Shown in pieces: positions 1 to 8,075 of a stretch of 51,224 nucleotides of DNA; positions within the stretch are counted from its first letter, which is position 1, and every line of letters starts with the position of its first letter. Origin of the DNA: an uncultured Oxalobacteraceae bacterium (GTDB lineage Bacteria > Pseudomonadota > Gammaproteobacteria > Burkholderiales > Burkholderiaceae); NCBI GenBank assembly GCA_946479255.1, contig CAMLFK010000008.1:1-51224 (forward strand), read 5' to 3'. The notes below the pieces were generated by a model that ran no database searches, was not told the DNA's origin, and was given only the letters and a program-made list of their open reading frames with translations. Position numbers and translations under genes: made by a program.

Positions 1-63
1 TTGCGACGCGCCGCTGAACGCCGACCGTGCGGCACCGGCCGCGATAACCTGGCTTGCATCCAT
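1..63 (-). CDS. N-terminus of an unidentified protein, cut by the left edge
   Basis: Reading leftwards from an ATG at 63 gives 21 open codons (MDASQVIAAGAARSAFSGAS...) to the window edge. The start is supported by a strong ribosome binding site, GGAGG at 74-70 on this strand, six bases before the ATG. Too little protein is present to name a family. A perfect FNR-type box lies about 90 bases upstream, so oxygen-dependent control is likely. The reading frame is an inference from start context only. Confidence 0.5.
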   Translation of the reverse strand, partial: MDASQVIAAGAARSAFSGASQ

Positions 64-153
64 TAACCGCCTCCGATCGCTGCCGGGCGTAGCCGCAGCG
101 CAAGTGAAATAAATGCTCAGCGGACACGTTACCCCGATGCTGAGAGATAGCGA

Positions 154-167
154 TTGATGAAGATCAA
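154..167. promoter_or_regulatory. FNR/ANR-type binding site
   Basis: TTGATGAAGATCAA is a perfect match to the FNR/ANR consensus TTGAT-N4-ATCAA. It is the only regulatory palindrome I see between the two leftward genes at 63 and 482. Its centre at about 160.5 is 97 bases upstream of the ATG at 63, which suits activation from about -41.5 with a leader of some 50-60 bases. The target is therefore most likely the truncated gene at the left edge. Confidence 0.6.
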
Positions 168-481
168 TGCGTTTCTCTGCGCGATGTCAAAATTTTTCTT
201 GAAGGAGATTTCCCGGATAGCTTGAATGGGCCTCGGCTAAGGCACTATTGCCTAGACCAGCCGTAGAGTCAGGTGGCGGGTGCACCATCGACGATGTTGA
301 ATTGACCGGCTTCGGCAATCAACGATTGCCGATTTGGCGGGCTCTGGGCGACCAAATGGTGGCAAAATCGCACACTGCTGGAGCCGAATTGGGTGCGCCC
401 CTTTGCAGTTCGATAGCGACTCGAGGGGGCCGCCGAGGCCGGGAATGATAGCTCTATGGCTGCTCCCCACATCGGCACCCG
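168..481. other. Intergenic stretch without a convincing gene
   Basis: Short open frames occur on both strands, but none has a good ribosome binding site, a recognisable protein or coding-like character. The GAAGGAG at about 199-205 leads only to a four-codon frame. I see no tRNA or clear terminator here. It could hold remnants of a decayed gene. Confidence 0.4.
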
Positions 482-2110
482 TTAGATCCGATCCAGCAAG
501 CGCTCCGCCGCCCGCTCACTCAACACCAGCACCAGCTTCAAGCGCGCCCGCGTCATCCCCACGAACAGCTTGCGGAACACCAGTTCATCAATCTGCTCGA
601 AATCGATCTCGGTAAAGATGACGGCCGGTGCCGACTGCCCCTTGAACCGGTACACCGATTCCGCCAGCAAGCCCCCTTCCCTGAACACCGGATTGCCAAA
701 CAAGTCGTACTCACCCGTAAACGATTTGAGCGTATGCGCATCGCCCAGCGTATCGCGCTGCAGGATCGTCGACTTTTCACGTCCCCGGAACGACGCAATC
801 GCAATATCCTGCCGCTCAAATCCCGCCGCCAGGCACAACGTGATCGCATGCTTGGTCTGCGCCAGCATCGCCTCGGTATCGCCTTCCGGATACACCAGCG
901 CCTCGATCTCCGCGCCGGCAAACGGGCTGGCCGCCTCCACCGGCTGGCGCGCCTCGCCGATCGACGCCAGCATCTCCACAATCTGCCGCGGGCTGCGGTA
1001 GTTGGTGTGCGAATGCAGCGTCACCCATCCCGGCAGCGGCACCATCTGGCGGCCGTACAGGTTCTGCGTCGGATCTTCCAGCCAAGTGGCGCGGCCATCG
1101 TCCTTCAGCATGCGCAGCAGGATGTCGCGCCAGATGATGGAAAAGTCCTGGCCTTCGTCGACGATCAGCACGTCATAGCGCCAGGTTTCCGGCAGGTCGG
1201 CTTTGACCAGCGCCTTTTCCATCTCGCTCCACACATTGGGCGAGGCGTAATCGGGCGTGATGCCTTGCGCGCGCAGGAAGGCGTCGCCCAGCATGTGGAA
1301 GGTGGCGACCCGGCCGCCATGCGGCACCAGCCGATCGATATGGTCGGCCAGCGGACGGTTGAAGCAGACGTACAAAGGCCGCAAGCCGGCATCCACCGCG
1401 GCGGAAAATTCGGCCAGCGCCAGCTGGGTCTTGCCGCTGCCGGCGGTGCCGACCACGCGCAGCCGGTATGGCTTGAAGTCGAGCCGCCGCGCCCAGGTCG
1501 CCAGTCCGCCGGACAGGCGCGTGACCAGCTTGGTGGCCGAGCCGATCATGGCGCTGGGGTCCGGCCGCAGGCTGAGCGTGTCGCCCAGAAAGCGCGTCAC
1601 CTTTTCGAACTGGTCTTCGATGTCGGTCACGGGCAGCACCTCGCGGATCACCTCGGCCAGCCTGTCCTTGCTGCCGGCGTCGATGATGTGGCGCGGGTCG
1701 ATGCCGGCCAGGTGCGGGTCGCGCACGATGTAGTCGGGGCAGTACAGCAAGTAGTCGATCGACAGCTCGCCGCCGAAGCGCTTCATCAGGCCGTCGATGG
1801 TGCGCAGGATCTGGTTGCGGATCTTGACCGGTTTGCCGTGGAAGCTCTTGACCAGGCCATCCGGCGTTTCGGTCAGAAAGCCAAGCTTCTGTTCGATCAG
1901 CAACACCCGGCCATTGGGCGCCACGATGATGAAGTCGACCTCGCCATAGGTGGAAAAGCCGCGCTCGACATTGGTCCAGTGGACCCCGTGATAGATGCTG
2001 TAAGGCGCATCGGCCAGGGTGGCTTCAAGGTAGCCGAGCGTTTCGATTTCACGCGCGGCCGCACCGGTGACGGACATCTCGCGCCAGCCGGAGGGATGGA
2101 TGTGGGCCAT
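482..2110 (-). CDS. NERD nuclease-domain / UvrD-like helicase
   Basis: A 542-residue protein joining a nuclease-related (NERD) domain to a superfamily 1 helicase. Residues about 20-130 carry the nuclease-like pattern E57, D59 and E73-x-K75. The helicase has Walker A GTAGSGKT (221-228), Walker B with the UvrD-type VDEGQD (317-322), and a motif VI-like FVGMTRARLKLVLVLS near residue 520. The expected role is ATP-driven DNA unwinding, perhaps with DNA cleavage, in repair or defence; the substrate is unknown. It is transcribed alone, divergent from the HAD gene. A second in-frame Met at residue 12 is an alternative start. The NERD-helicase call is secure; the function is inference. Confidence 0.85.
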   Translation of the reverse strand: MAHIHPSGWREMSVTGAAAREIETLGYLEATLADAPYSIYHGVHWTNVERGFSTYGEVDFIIVAPNGRVLLIEQKLGFLTETPDGLVKSFHGKPVKIRNQILRTIDGLMKRFGGELSIDYLLYCPDYIVRDPHLAGIDPRHIIDAGSKDRLAEVIREVLPVTDIEDQFEKVTRFLGDTLSLRPDPSAMIGSATKLVTRLSGGLATWARRLDFKPYRLRVVGTAGSGKTQLALAEFSAAVDAGLRPLYVCFNRPLADHIDRLVPHGGRVATFHMLGDAFLRAQGITPDYASPNVWSEMEKALVKADLPETWRYDVLIVDEGQDFSIIWRDILLRMLKDDGRATWLEDPTQNLYGRQMVPLPGWVTLHSHTNYRSPRQIVEMLASIGEARQPVEAASPFAGAEIEALVYPEGDTEAMLAQTKHAITLCLAAGFERQDIAIASFRGREKSTILQRDTLGDAHTLKSFTGEYDLFGNPVFREGGLLAESVYRFKGQSAPAVIFTEIDFEQIDELVFRKLFVGMTRARLKLVLVLSERAAERLLDRI

Positions 2111-2209
2111 GGGTTCAGGGGCTGCGGTTGTGGGTGGGTGACGGCTCTATTGTAAGGCGCTTCTGCGGGGAACCGCGTACCGCAAAACGTGCTCGCCGCT
2201 GAGTAATTG

Positions 2210-2215
2210 TAGAAT
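2210..2215 (+). promoter_or_regulatory. Candidate -10 element (TAGAAT) of the HAD/hydrolase pair
   Basis: TAGAAT sits 42 bases before the ATG at 2257. The same TAGAATCG string occurs before the antiporter gene (16032) and, on the other strand, before the secretion operon (32709-32704), which supports it as a real -10 type. I see no convincing -35 hexamer. Confidence 0.3.
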
Positions 2216-2256
2216 CGTGAAATCGGCGCGCCACTGGCCACCAGACGATTCAGAAG

Positions 2257-2892
2257 ATGCCCTACAAACTCGCGATGTTCGATTTCGACGGAACCCTGGC
2301 CGATTCCTTCCCCTTCTTCCTCAGCGTATTCAACACGCTGGCCGAACGCCATCGCTTCAGCCCCATCGATTGCGACCGCGCCGACAGCCTGCGCCACTAC
2401 AGCGCCAGCCAAATGATGAAGCATGTCGGCATGCCGGCCTGGAAGCTGCCCATCGTATCGGCCAGTTTTATCGCGATGATGAAGGAAAGCGCCGCCAGCA
2501 TCGCCCCGTTCGAAGGCATCGAAGAAGCGCTTGCCGCGCTGTCGTCCGCCGGCATGCAGCTGGCGGTGGTATCGTCCAATTCCGAGCACAATGTGCGTAC
2601 CGTTCTTGGGCCCGAACTGGCAAGCCGATTCAAGCGCTATGAATGCGGCATGTCGATTTTCGGTAAGGCCGCAAAACTGCGGCAGGTCACCAGGGATTGC
2701 GGGCTTTCGCCAGCCGATGCCATTTACATCGGCGACCATGGCACCGATGCGCAGGCGGCGAACAAGGCGGGCATCGCCTTTGGCGCGGTTTGCTGGGGTT
2801 ATTGTCCGATCGAAGGACTACGCCAATTCAGCCCGCATATCGAATTCGAGACGCCTGACGCTTTACGCCAACTAGCCACGGAGCGGACATGA
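2257..2892 (+). CDS. HAD-superfamily phosphatase, phosphoglycolate-phosphatase-like
   Basis: A 211-residue soluble hydrolase of the HAD superfamily. The first motif, MFDFDGTLAD, supplies the nucleophile D9 and the acid D11. A VVSSNS segment matches motif II and YIGDHGTDAQAA matches the Mg-binding motif IV. A helical cap lies between about residues 18 and 85, as in the PGP/beta-phosphoglucomutase group. It probably dephosphorylates a small metabolite, but the substrate cannot be read from the sequence. Its last four bases overlap the start of the next gene (ATGA), so the two are probably translationally coupled. Confidence 0.85.
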   Translation: MPYKLAMFDFDGTLADSFPFFLSVFNTLAERHRFSPIDCDRADSLRHYSASQMMKHVGMPAWKLPIVSASFIAMMKESAASIAPFEGIEEALAALSSAGMQLAVVSSNSEHNVRTVLGPELASRFKRYECGMSIFGKAAKLRQVTRDCGLSPADAIYIGDHGTDAQAANKAGIAFGAVCWGYCPIEGLRQFSPHIEFETPDALRQLATERT

Positions 2893-3530
2893 ATCAGCAA
2901 GCCAAGTCGATCACAGTAGAAACAGCGGTGCGTTACCTGACCTTCCTGCCGAAATCGTATTCCGATCATGGCGAGCCGGTGCCGCTGCTCCTTTTCCTGC
3001 ACGGCTCAGGTGAACGCGGCGACGATCTGAACAAGGTAAAAGCCTGGGGACCGCCGGCAATCGCCGAAAAGGATGCCGCCTTCCCTTTCATGCTGGTCTC
3101 ACCCCAGGCACCGGAAGGCGAATCGTGGACCGCGCATCTGCTCAAGGCAATGCTGGACGAGCTGCTGGCGACCTACAACGTCGACCACAAGCGCATTTAC
3201 CTGACCGGCATGAGCATGGGCGGTTTTGGAACCTGGGATCTGGCGATGCGCCATCCTGAATACTTTGCCGCCATCGCACCGGTATGCGGCGGCGGATCGC
3301 CGCAGCTGATCGACAATCTCAAAGATATCCCGACCTGGGTATTCCACGGCCAGAAGGATGATGCCGTACCGGAACAGGAATCGGCGAACATGGTCGCCGC
3401 GCTGGAGGCGGCCGGTGGCAATGTGAAGTACACGATGCTGCCCGAAGCAGGCCATTCGGGATCATGGGAATATGCTTACGATCCAAAGAACGGCCTGTTC
3501 GACTGGCTTCTAAGCCAGAAAAAAGCTTAA
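2889..3530 (+). CDS. Alpha/beta-hydrolase, phospholipase/carboxylesterase-like
   Basis: A 213-residue serine hydrolase. The nucleophile elbow GMSMGG places S109. D157 or D158 in GQKDDAVP and H189 in EAGHSGSWE complete the triad. FLHGSGERGDD (37-46) forms the oxyanion-hole region typical of the esterase group related to dienelactone hydrolase and phospholipase/carboxylesterase. There is no signal peptide, so it is cytoplasmic. The start overlaps the HAD stop by ATGA. Its TAA and the stop of the convergent dsbD share the palindrome TTAA, leaving no spacer. The ester substrate is unknown. Confidence 0.85.
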   Translation: MNQQAKSITVETAVRYLTFLPKSYSDHGEPVPLLLFLHGSGERGDDLNKVKAWGPPAIAEKDAAFPFMLVSPQAPEGESWTAHLLKAMLDELLATYNVDHKRIYLTGMSMGGFGTWDLAMRHPEYFAAIAPVCGGGSPQLIDNLKDIPTWVFHGQKDDAVPEQESANMVAALEAAGGNVKYTMLPEAGHSGSWEYAYDPKNGLFDWLLSQKKA

Positions 3531-5326
3531 GCGCTCGGCCCCCAGGCCCGCTTCAGATACGCCACGAACTTATCCGGCGGCACATAGCCGATAGCCCGGC
3601 CACCCGCGACCTCCTTACCCTGGCCATCGAACAACAGAATCGCGGGTGGGCCGTACAAATTAAAACGCTTCATCAAGGCCCGGTCATCGGCATTATTGGC
3701 GGTCACGTCCACCTGCAACAGGCGCAGCTTGGCCATCTCTTTGCTGACCTTCTTCTCGGAAAAAGTCAGCCGTTCCATTTCCTTGCATGACACGCACCAC
3801 TCCGCATAGAAGTCGAGCATCACCGGTCCGCCCGCGGCGGCCACAGCCTGCTCAAGCTCGGCCACCGTTTTCACCCTGGTGAACTTCGCCTCGTGCGCCT
3901 CAGCGACCGCCGTCCCGCCACCACGCAAATGCGCCAGCGGCTGCAGCACATCGCGCCCCGAGCTGGCCGCGCCGACCAGTTCGAACAGGCCGGCGGTCAG
4001 CAGCACCACGCCCAGCGCGCGCCGCGCATAGGCACCCGGCCCGCTGTGCTCCGGCAGCGCCCTGCCAACATTGAGGAACAGCGCACTCAGAATCGCCAGC
4101 GCGCCCCACAGCACCATCATCACCGGTACCGGGAACACCGGCGATACCATCCACAGCGCCACCGCAATGAGCAGCAGGCCAAACACCCGCTTGACGCCAT
4201 TCATCCATGCACCGGCGCGCGGCAGCAGGCTGCCGGCGGAAAGGCCCGTCAGCAGCAGCGGCACGCTCATCCCCATCGCCATCGAGAACAGCGCAAAACC
4301 ACCCACCGTCGCATTGCCGGTCTGGCTGATATACAGCAGCGCGCCGGCCAGCGGCCCGGCCACACACGGGCCGACGATCATGGCGGACAAAGCGCCCATT
4401 ACGAACACGCCGGCGACGCGCCCGCCGCGGATGCTGGACCCGGTGTTCGACAGGCGCGACTGCAAGGCACTGGGCAACTGGAGCTGGTAGACGTCGAACA
4501 TCGACAAGGCCAGCGCAAACAGCAGCGCGCCGAAGGTCAGCAGCACCCATGGCTGCTGCAGCGCGCCGGCCAGCCCTTCCCCGGCCAGGCCGGCGGCCAC
4601 GCCGAGGCCCGTGTACACGAGCGCCATGCCGAGGCAGTACGCCCCGGCCAGCGCCAGGCCGCGCGCACGCGACACCGTGCCTTCGCCGACGATAATCGAC
4701 GACAGGATGGGCACCATCGGCAGCACGCAGGGCGTGAACGACAGCAGCAAGCCAAACAGGATGAATGCACCACCGATGCGCCACAGGCTGCCGCCTTGCA
4801 GCATGCGTTGCGCCATGCTGGTGTCGTCTTCCGGGATGGGCGCCGCCGCAACCGGAGCCGGGGCCGCATCCGCAGCCGCGCTCTCGCTCAGCACACCCGG
4901 GCGCGCCGGGTCCACTTGCACGGTGAGCTCGGTCGGTGGGTAGCACAGCCCGGCGTCGGCGCATCCCTGGTAGCCGATCTTGAGCCCAAACGGCCCGCCC
5001 TCGCCTTTCACCGGCAACTGCACCACCAGGGTGCCGTGATAGGTTTCCATCTCTTTGTTGAAGTTCTCGTCGAACTTGCGCACGCCGGCCGGCAGGCTTG
5101 GCTGGGTGATGCGGTCGGAAGTAAAGCTCAGGCGCTCGCGGTACAGGTGGTAGCCGGGCGCCATGGTCCAGGTCAGTACCACGGTGCCGGGGTCGCGCAG
5201 CTCGGACTTCAAGACGAAGGCCTGCTCGGGTGGCAGAAAATCGTCGGCACTGGCGCTGCCCGCCCCGCCAAGCAGCATGGCGGTGGCAAAGGCCAGCAGG
5301 CAGAGGCGCCTCCAGATGTGTTTCAT
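3527..5326 (-). CDS. dsbD: Thiol:disulfide interchange protein DsbD
   Basis: A full-length 599-residue DsbD, which carries electrons from cytoplasmic thioredoxin across the inner membrane to periplasmic thiol proteins. A signal peptide ends near residue 28. The periplasmic alpha domain has C122 and C128. The membrane domain (about 185-450) has the redox pair C200 (SFTPCVLPM) and C321 (VGPCVAGPL). The C-terminal thioredoxin-like gamma domain has C511-V-S-C514. It is the last gene of the minus-strand redox run. A likely job here is keeping the TlpA protein (7593-8075) and the haem-binding cysteines of the cytochrome protein (8072-10183) reduced; that is inference from position. Confidence 0.93.
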   Translation of the reverse strand: MKHIWRRLCLLAFATAMLLGGAGSASADDFLPPEQAFVLKSELRDPGTVVLTWTMAPGYHLYRERLSFTSDRITQPSLPAGVRKFDENFNKEMETYHGTLVVQLPVKGEGGPFGLKIGYQGCADAGLCYPPTELTVQVDPARPGVLSESAAADAAPAPVAAAPIPEDDTSMAQRMLQGGSLWRIGGAFILFGLLLSFTPCVLPMVPILSSIIVGEGTVSRARGLALAGAYCLGMALVYTGLGVAAGLAGEGLAGALQQPWVLLTFGALLFALALSMFDVYQLQLPSALQSRLSNTGSSIRGGRVAGVFVMGALSAMIVGPCVAGPLAGALLYISQTGNATVGGFALFSMAMGMSVPLLLTGLSAGSLLPRAGAWMNGVKRVFGLLLIAVALWMVSPVFPVPVMMVLWGALAILSALFLNVGRALPEHSGPGAYARRALGVVLLTAGLFELVGAASSGRDVLQPLAHLRGGGTAVAEAHEAKFTRVKTVAELEQAVAAAGGPVMLDFYAEWCVSCKEMERLTFSEKKVSKEMAKLRLLQVDVTANNADDRALMKRFNLYGPPAILLFDGQGKEVAGGRAIGYVPPDKFVAYLKRAWGPSA

Positions 5327-5350
5327 TTGTCTCTCCAGGAATGTGAGGAT

Positions 5351-6235
5351 TTACAGGTCGCGGCGGAAGGTCTGGCCGCTGGCATCGATGGCGAGGTAGG
5401 CCACGCCGATGTGGTCCAGATAGGCCAGGGCGGCGTCTTGCAACAGCATGGCGATGGTCGAGCAGCTGCCCGCAGCCACCGCCAGCGGCCCAAGCACGCT
5501 GACCGAGCGCCAGTGCGACACCGGCATGCCGGTACGCGGGTGCAGGATGTGGCAGTAGCGCACGCCATCGACCTCAATAAAGCGTTCGTAGTCGCCGCTG
5601 GTGGCGAGCGCCCCGCTGCTCACGTCGATGCCGGCGGCGATGCCATCCACATCGCGCGGGTCCTGGATGCCGATGGTCCAGGCGCTGCCGTCGGCGCGCG
5701 GTCCGACGATGCGCAGGTCGCCGCCCAGGTTGACGTAGCCGTGCTTTGCACCGTAGGACATCAGCAGCGCGGCGGCGCGGTCGGCGGCGTATTCCTTGCC
5801 GAAGCCGCCAAAGTCGATCTCCATGCCAGCGCGCGGGAGGCGCACCGAGGTGCGGTCCAGCTCCACGTCTTCCCAGCCGACCAGCGTCAGAAGTTCCGCC
5901 AGCTGCGCGGGTTTCGGCAGGCGCGCCTCGTTAAAGTTCCAGGCTCGGCGCAGTACGCCGGAGGTGATGTCGAACAGGCCGGCGCTGTCCTTGTACAAGG
6001 CATCGGCATAGGCGAGCAGCGACAGCGTCTCCGTATCGCAAGCCACCGCCGCGCCGCCGGCGGCCGCATTGATGCGGCTGACGACGCTGCCGGCCCGGTA
6101 GCGCGAATAGGTATGCTCGATGCGCCTTACCTCGTCGCAGGCAAGGCGCGCAAGCCGTTCGGCCTCAATCGGGTCAAGGCCATCTAGCCGCACTTCGCAG
6201 CTGCTGGCCATGGCCGTGAAGGGAAACCGAAACAT
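5351..6235 (-). CDS. apbE: FAD:protein FMN transferase, ApbE family
   Basis: Transfers FMN from FAD to a Ser or Thr of exported redox proteins. The start at 6235 (MFRFPFTAM) gives 294 residues and lies five bases after the DUF3570 stop; an upstream extension in this frame looks like read-through. Family motifs are FDITSGVL, the DFGGFGKEYAADR segment, NLGGDLR, ATSGDYERF and HILHPRTGMPV. The usual Ala-Asp before the last Thr motif reads AAGSCSTIAML, so the canonical metal-binding Asp appears replaced by Gly while the Thr remains. No clear signal peptide is seen. Adjacency to DUF3570, which contains SGAS motifs, suggests that protein as target. Confidence 0.9.
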   Translation of the reverse strand: MFRFPFTAMASSCEVRLDGLDPIEAERLARLACDEVRRIEHTYSRYRAGSVVSRINAAAGGAAVACDTETLSLLAYADALYKDSAGLFDITSGVLRRAWNFNEARLPKPAQLAELLTLVGWEDVELDRTSVRLPRAGMEIDFGGFGKEYAADRAAALLMSYGAKHGYVNLGGDLRIVGPRADGSAWTIGIQDPRDVDGIAAGIDVSSGALATSGDYERFIEVDGVRYCHILHPRTGMPVSHWRSVSVLGPLAVAAGSCSTIAMLLQDAALAYLDHIGVAYLAIDASGQTFRRDL

Positions 6236-6240
6236 CGTGC

Positions 6241-7353
6241 TCACCACTGACGCGTGAGGCCAACTTGGATGATGCTGGCGCGCAGCGGAGCCAGGCCGGG
6301 GCTGCCGCTGCCGAACAGGCGCCATGCTGAACGCTGACGGTAGCTTTCCACCTTGACGTCCACCAGCCAGTCAGGCCCCAGCTGGCGCGCTACCTTCACG
6401 CCGAAGGTGAGCGCGCCAAAGCCCGCCAGGCGCTGGTCGGCCGACGAAAACTGCGTGCGGCCGGCCAGCACATCGGCCGGGAACGGCGCATTCGCGCTGA
6501 CGGGGTCGAAGTAGAAACTGGCCGCGCGCTGCGTGTAGATGCGCGCCGACGGCGTGACGGTCCAGTCGCGCCCCAGCGGCTGCACGTACTCGCCGCCATA
6601 GGTGTGGGCGCGTATGCCGAAGCTGTCGTGGTAGTAGCGGTAGCTCAGCCGGCTGGTGCCGCCGGTACCCGCATGGTGATGATTCCAGCGCAGCAGCAGC
6701 GTGCGCTGGTCGCGCTCGCGCGGGCGGCTGTCGAAGCTCTTGTACGGGTCGGAGAAGTAGCCGTGGCCGTGGGTGTTGGTGAGGGTAAGCTGGACGATGT
6801 CGCGCGGCGTGAGAATCTGGGTCACGCCGGCCAGCAGGTTGACGCTCTGGCGCGACTGATCCCTGACGATGAAGGTGACCGGGTTGATACTGTCGTCGGC
6901 GCCGCCCACGCCCACCGTCCAGGTGGTGTTGTTGTCAACGCTCGCCAGGTTGGCCACCAGCGACAGCGCACGCGAGTCATAATCGTGCTCGGTGGAGTAG
7001 GCCGCTGTGGCGCTGACGCTGCCGCGCTCGAAGTAGCGGGTGGCGCCAAACGTGCCGGCCTTGCGGTAGTCGCTCATGCGCGAGGCGCCCGATACCGCCG
7101 TGTGGTAGCGCGGCGAGGCGCCGGAGACGTCGTCGGCGGTCAGCGTGGCCGCCAGCGACCAGGCGCCGGCCACCGGCACCAGCAGCGCCACGGACGGAGC
7201 GGTGACTTCGATCCGGTCCATCCCGGGCTGGGATTCGCGGTAGTCCAGGTACTTGACGCTCAGGCTGGCGCGTTCGGGCGCGGTCTCGGCATGGACGGCG
7301 CCAATGCCGGGCAACAGCATGGCGGCGGCGAGGATCGCATTGGTTCTGCTCAT
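6241..7353 (-). CDS. DUF3570 outer-membrane beta-barrel protein, possible ApbE substrate
   Basis: A 370-residue exported protein with a signal peptide (cleavage near AHA at 20-22) and alternating hydrophobic strands typical of a barrel, ending in a C-terminal aromatic residue (LTRQW). It matches the DUF3570 family as I know it. Residues 74-80 read DDVSGAS and 85-91 TAVSGAS; both resemble the flavinylation motif Dxx(S/T)GA(S/T) recognised by ApbE, which is encoded immediately downstream. S80 or S91 are the candidate FMN sites. It probably acts in the outer membrane in electron transfer, but no function is established from the sequence. Confidence 0.85.
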   Translation of the reverse strand: MSRTNAILAAAMLLPGIGAVHAETAPERASLSVKYLDYRESQPGMDRIEVTAPSVALLVPVAGAWSLAATLTADDVSGASPRYHTAVSGASRMSDYRKAGTFGATRYFERGSVSATAAYSTEHDYDSRALSLVANLASVDNNTTWTVGVGGADDSINPVTFIVRDQSRQSVNLLAGVTQILTPRDIVQLTLTNTHGHGYFSDPYKSFDSRPRERDQRTLLLRWNHHHAGTGGTSRLSYRYYHDSFGIRAHTYGGEYVQPLGRDWTVTPSARIYTQRAASFYFDPVSANAPFPADVLAGRTQFSSADQRLAGFGALTFGVKVARQLGPDWLVDVKVESYRQRSAWRLFGSGSPGLAPLRASIIQVGLTRQW

Positions 7354-7365
7354 AGTTGAGGCTCC

Positions 7366-7596
7366 TTAATTGCAGCCGCAGCCGCCACCGCCCACGCCGC
7401 TGCCCCCAAGGGCAGCCTCGCGGCTGGTGTAGATGTGTTCATTGAATCCGGTCTCCAGCACATCGCCTTCAAGCCGCATGTCGGTGCGCGCCAGCGTGCC
7501 CTTTTCCCAGGCCTGGACCGGCGTGATGCTGCCGCAGGCGGACAGGCCAAGCGCCAGCACGGCCGCCAGCGCGAAGCGCATCAAGGCGCCGTTCAT
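7366..7596 (-). CDS. DUF4266 small lipoprotein
   Basis: A 76-residue lipoprotein. The lipobox LSAC places the lipidated Cys at residue 21. The body contains W-E-K-G-x-LA and the DMRLEGD segment, and the tail is glycine/cysteine rich (GGGGCGCN), as is usual for DUF4266. The start codon overlaps the stop of the upstream tlpA-like gene (ATGA, 7596-7593), and DUF3570 follows 12 bases later. The constant DUF4266-DUF3570-ApbE order suggests one complex. The CGC near the C-terminus could bind a metal or form a disulfide; this is not proven. Confidence 0.85.
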   Translation of the reverse strand: MNGALMRFALAAVLALGLSACGSITPVQAWEKGTLARTDMRLEGDVLETGFNEHIYTSREAALGGSGVGGGGCGCN

Positions 7597-8075
7597 GGCT
7601 TGGCTCCCAGTGCGCTGGCGATCTGCTTTTCCAGCTCGGCGCGGTCGGATGCACGAAAGCCGCTGTGCTCGAACATCACCTTGCCGTCCGGCCCGATCAA
7701 GACGCTGCTGGGCATGCCCTTGATGGCGTAACTCTTCGGCGTGGTGCCGGCCGCATCGAAAGCGACCACGAAGTCGGCGCGGGTATTGGCCAGGAAGGCC
7801 TTCGCATCCTCGGCCTTGGCGTCTACGTTGACGCCGATGATCTGCAGGCCTTTGGCACCGTACTTGGCCTGCATCTCGTTCATCCACGGGAACGACTGAC
7901 GGCATGGGCCGCACCAGGATGCCCAGAAGTCGAGGTAGACCACCTTGCCTTTGAAGGCGTCCAGCTTGACCGGGCCGGCCGTACCCGCGAGGGAAAACGG
8001 CGGCGCGCTGCGCTCCGCGGCTGCGGCCGTCATGCTTGCGGCGAGGGCGAGCAGTAAAACCGGTATCGCTTTCAT
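7593..8075 (-). CDS. TlpA-family periplasmic thioredoxin
   Basis: A 160-residue exported thioredoxin-fold protein with a signal peptide of about 20 residues and active site WCGPC (C55, C58) after a FWASWCGPCR segment. The cis-Pro region is GMPSSVLI. The family reduces disulfides in the periplasm, often for cytochrome c maturation or metal-site assembly, and receives electrons from DsbD, encoded in the same run. Both ends overlap neighbours by four bases (upstream cytochrome gene, downstream DUF4266), showing tight translational coupling. The partner protein is not shown by the sequence; the c-type cytochrome upstream is a good candidate. Confidence 0.9.
   Translation of the reverse strand: MKAIPVLLLALAASMTAAAAERSAPPFSLAGTAGPVKLDAFKGKVVYLDFWASWCGPCRQSFPWMNEMQAKYGAKGLQIIGVNVDAKAEDAKAFLANTRADFVVAFDAAGTTPKSYAIKGMPSSVLIGPDGKVMFEHSGFRASDRAELEKQIASALGAKP

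Noticed and set aside
3893..6187. 764-codon plus-strand open frame over dsbD and apbE
   Set aside because: It is an Arg/His/Gln-rich shadow of two well-identified genes on the other strand and crosses their boundary.
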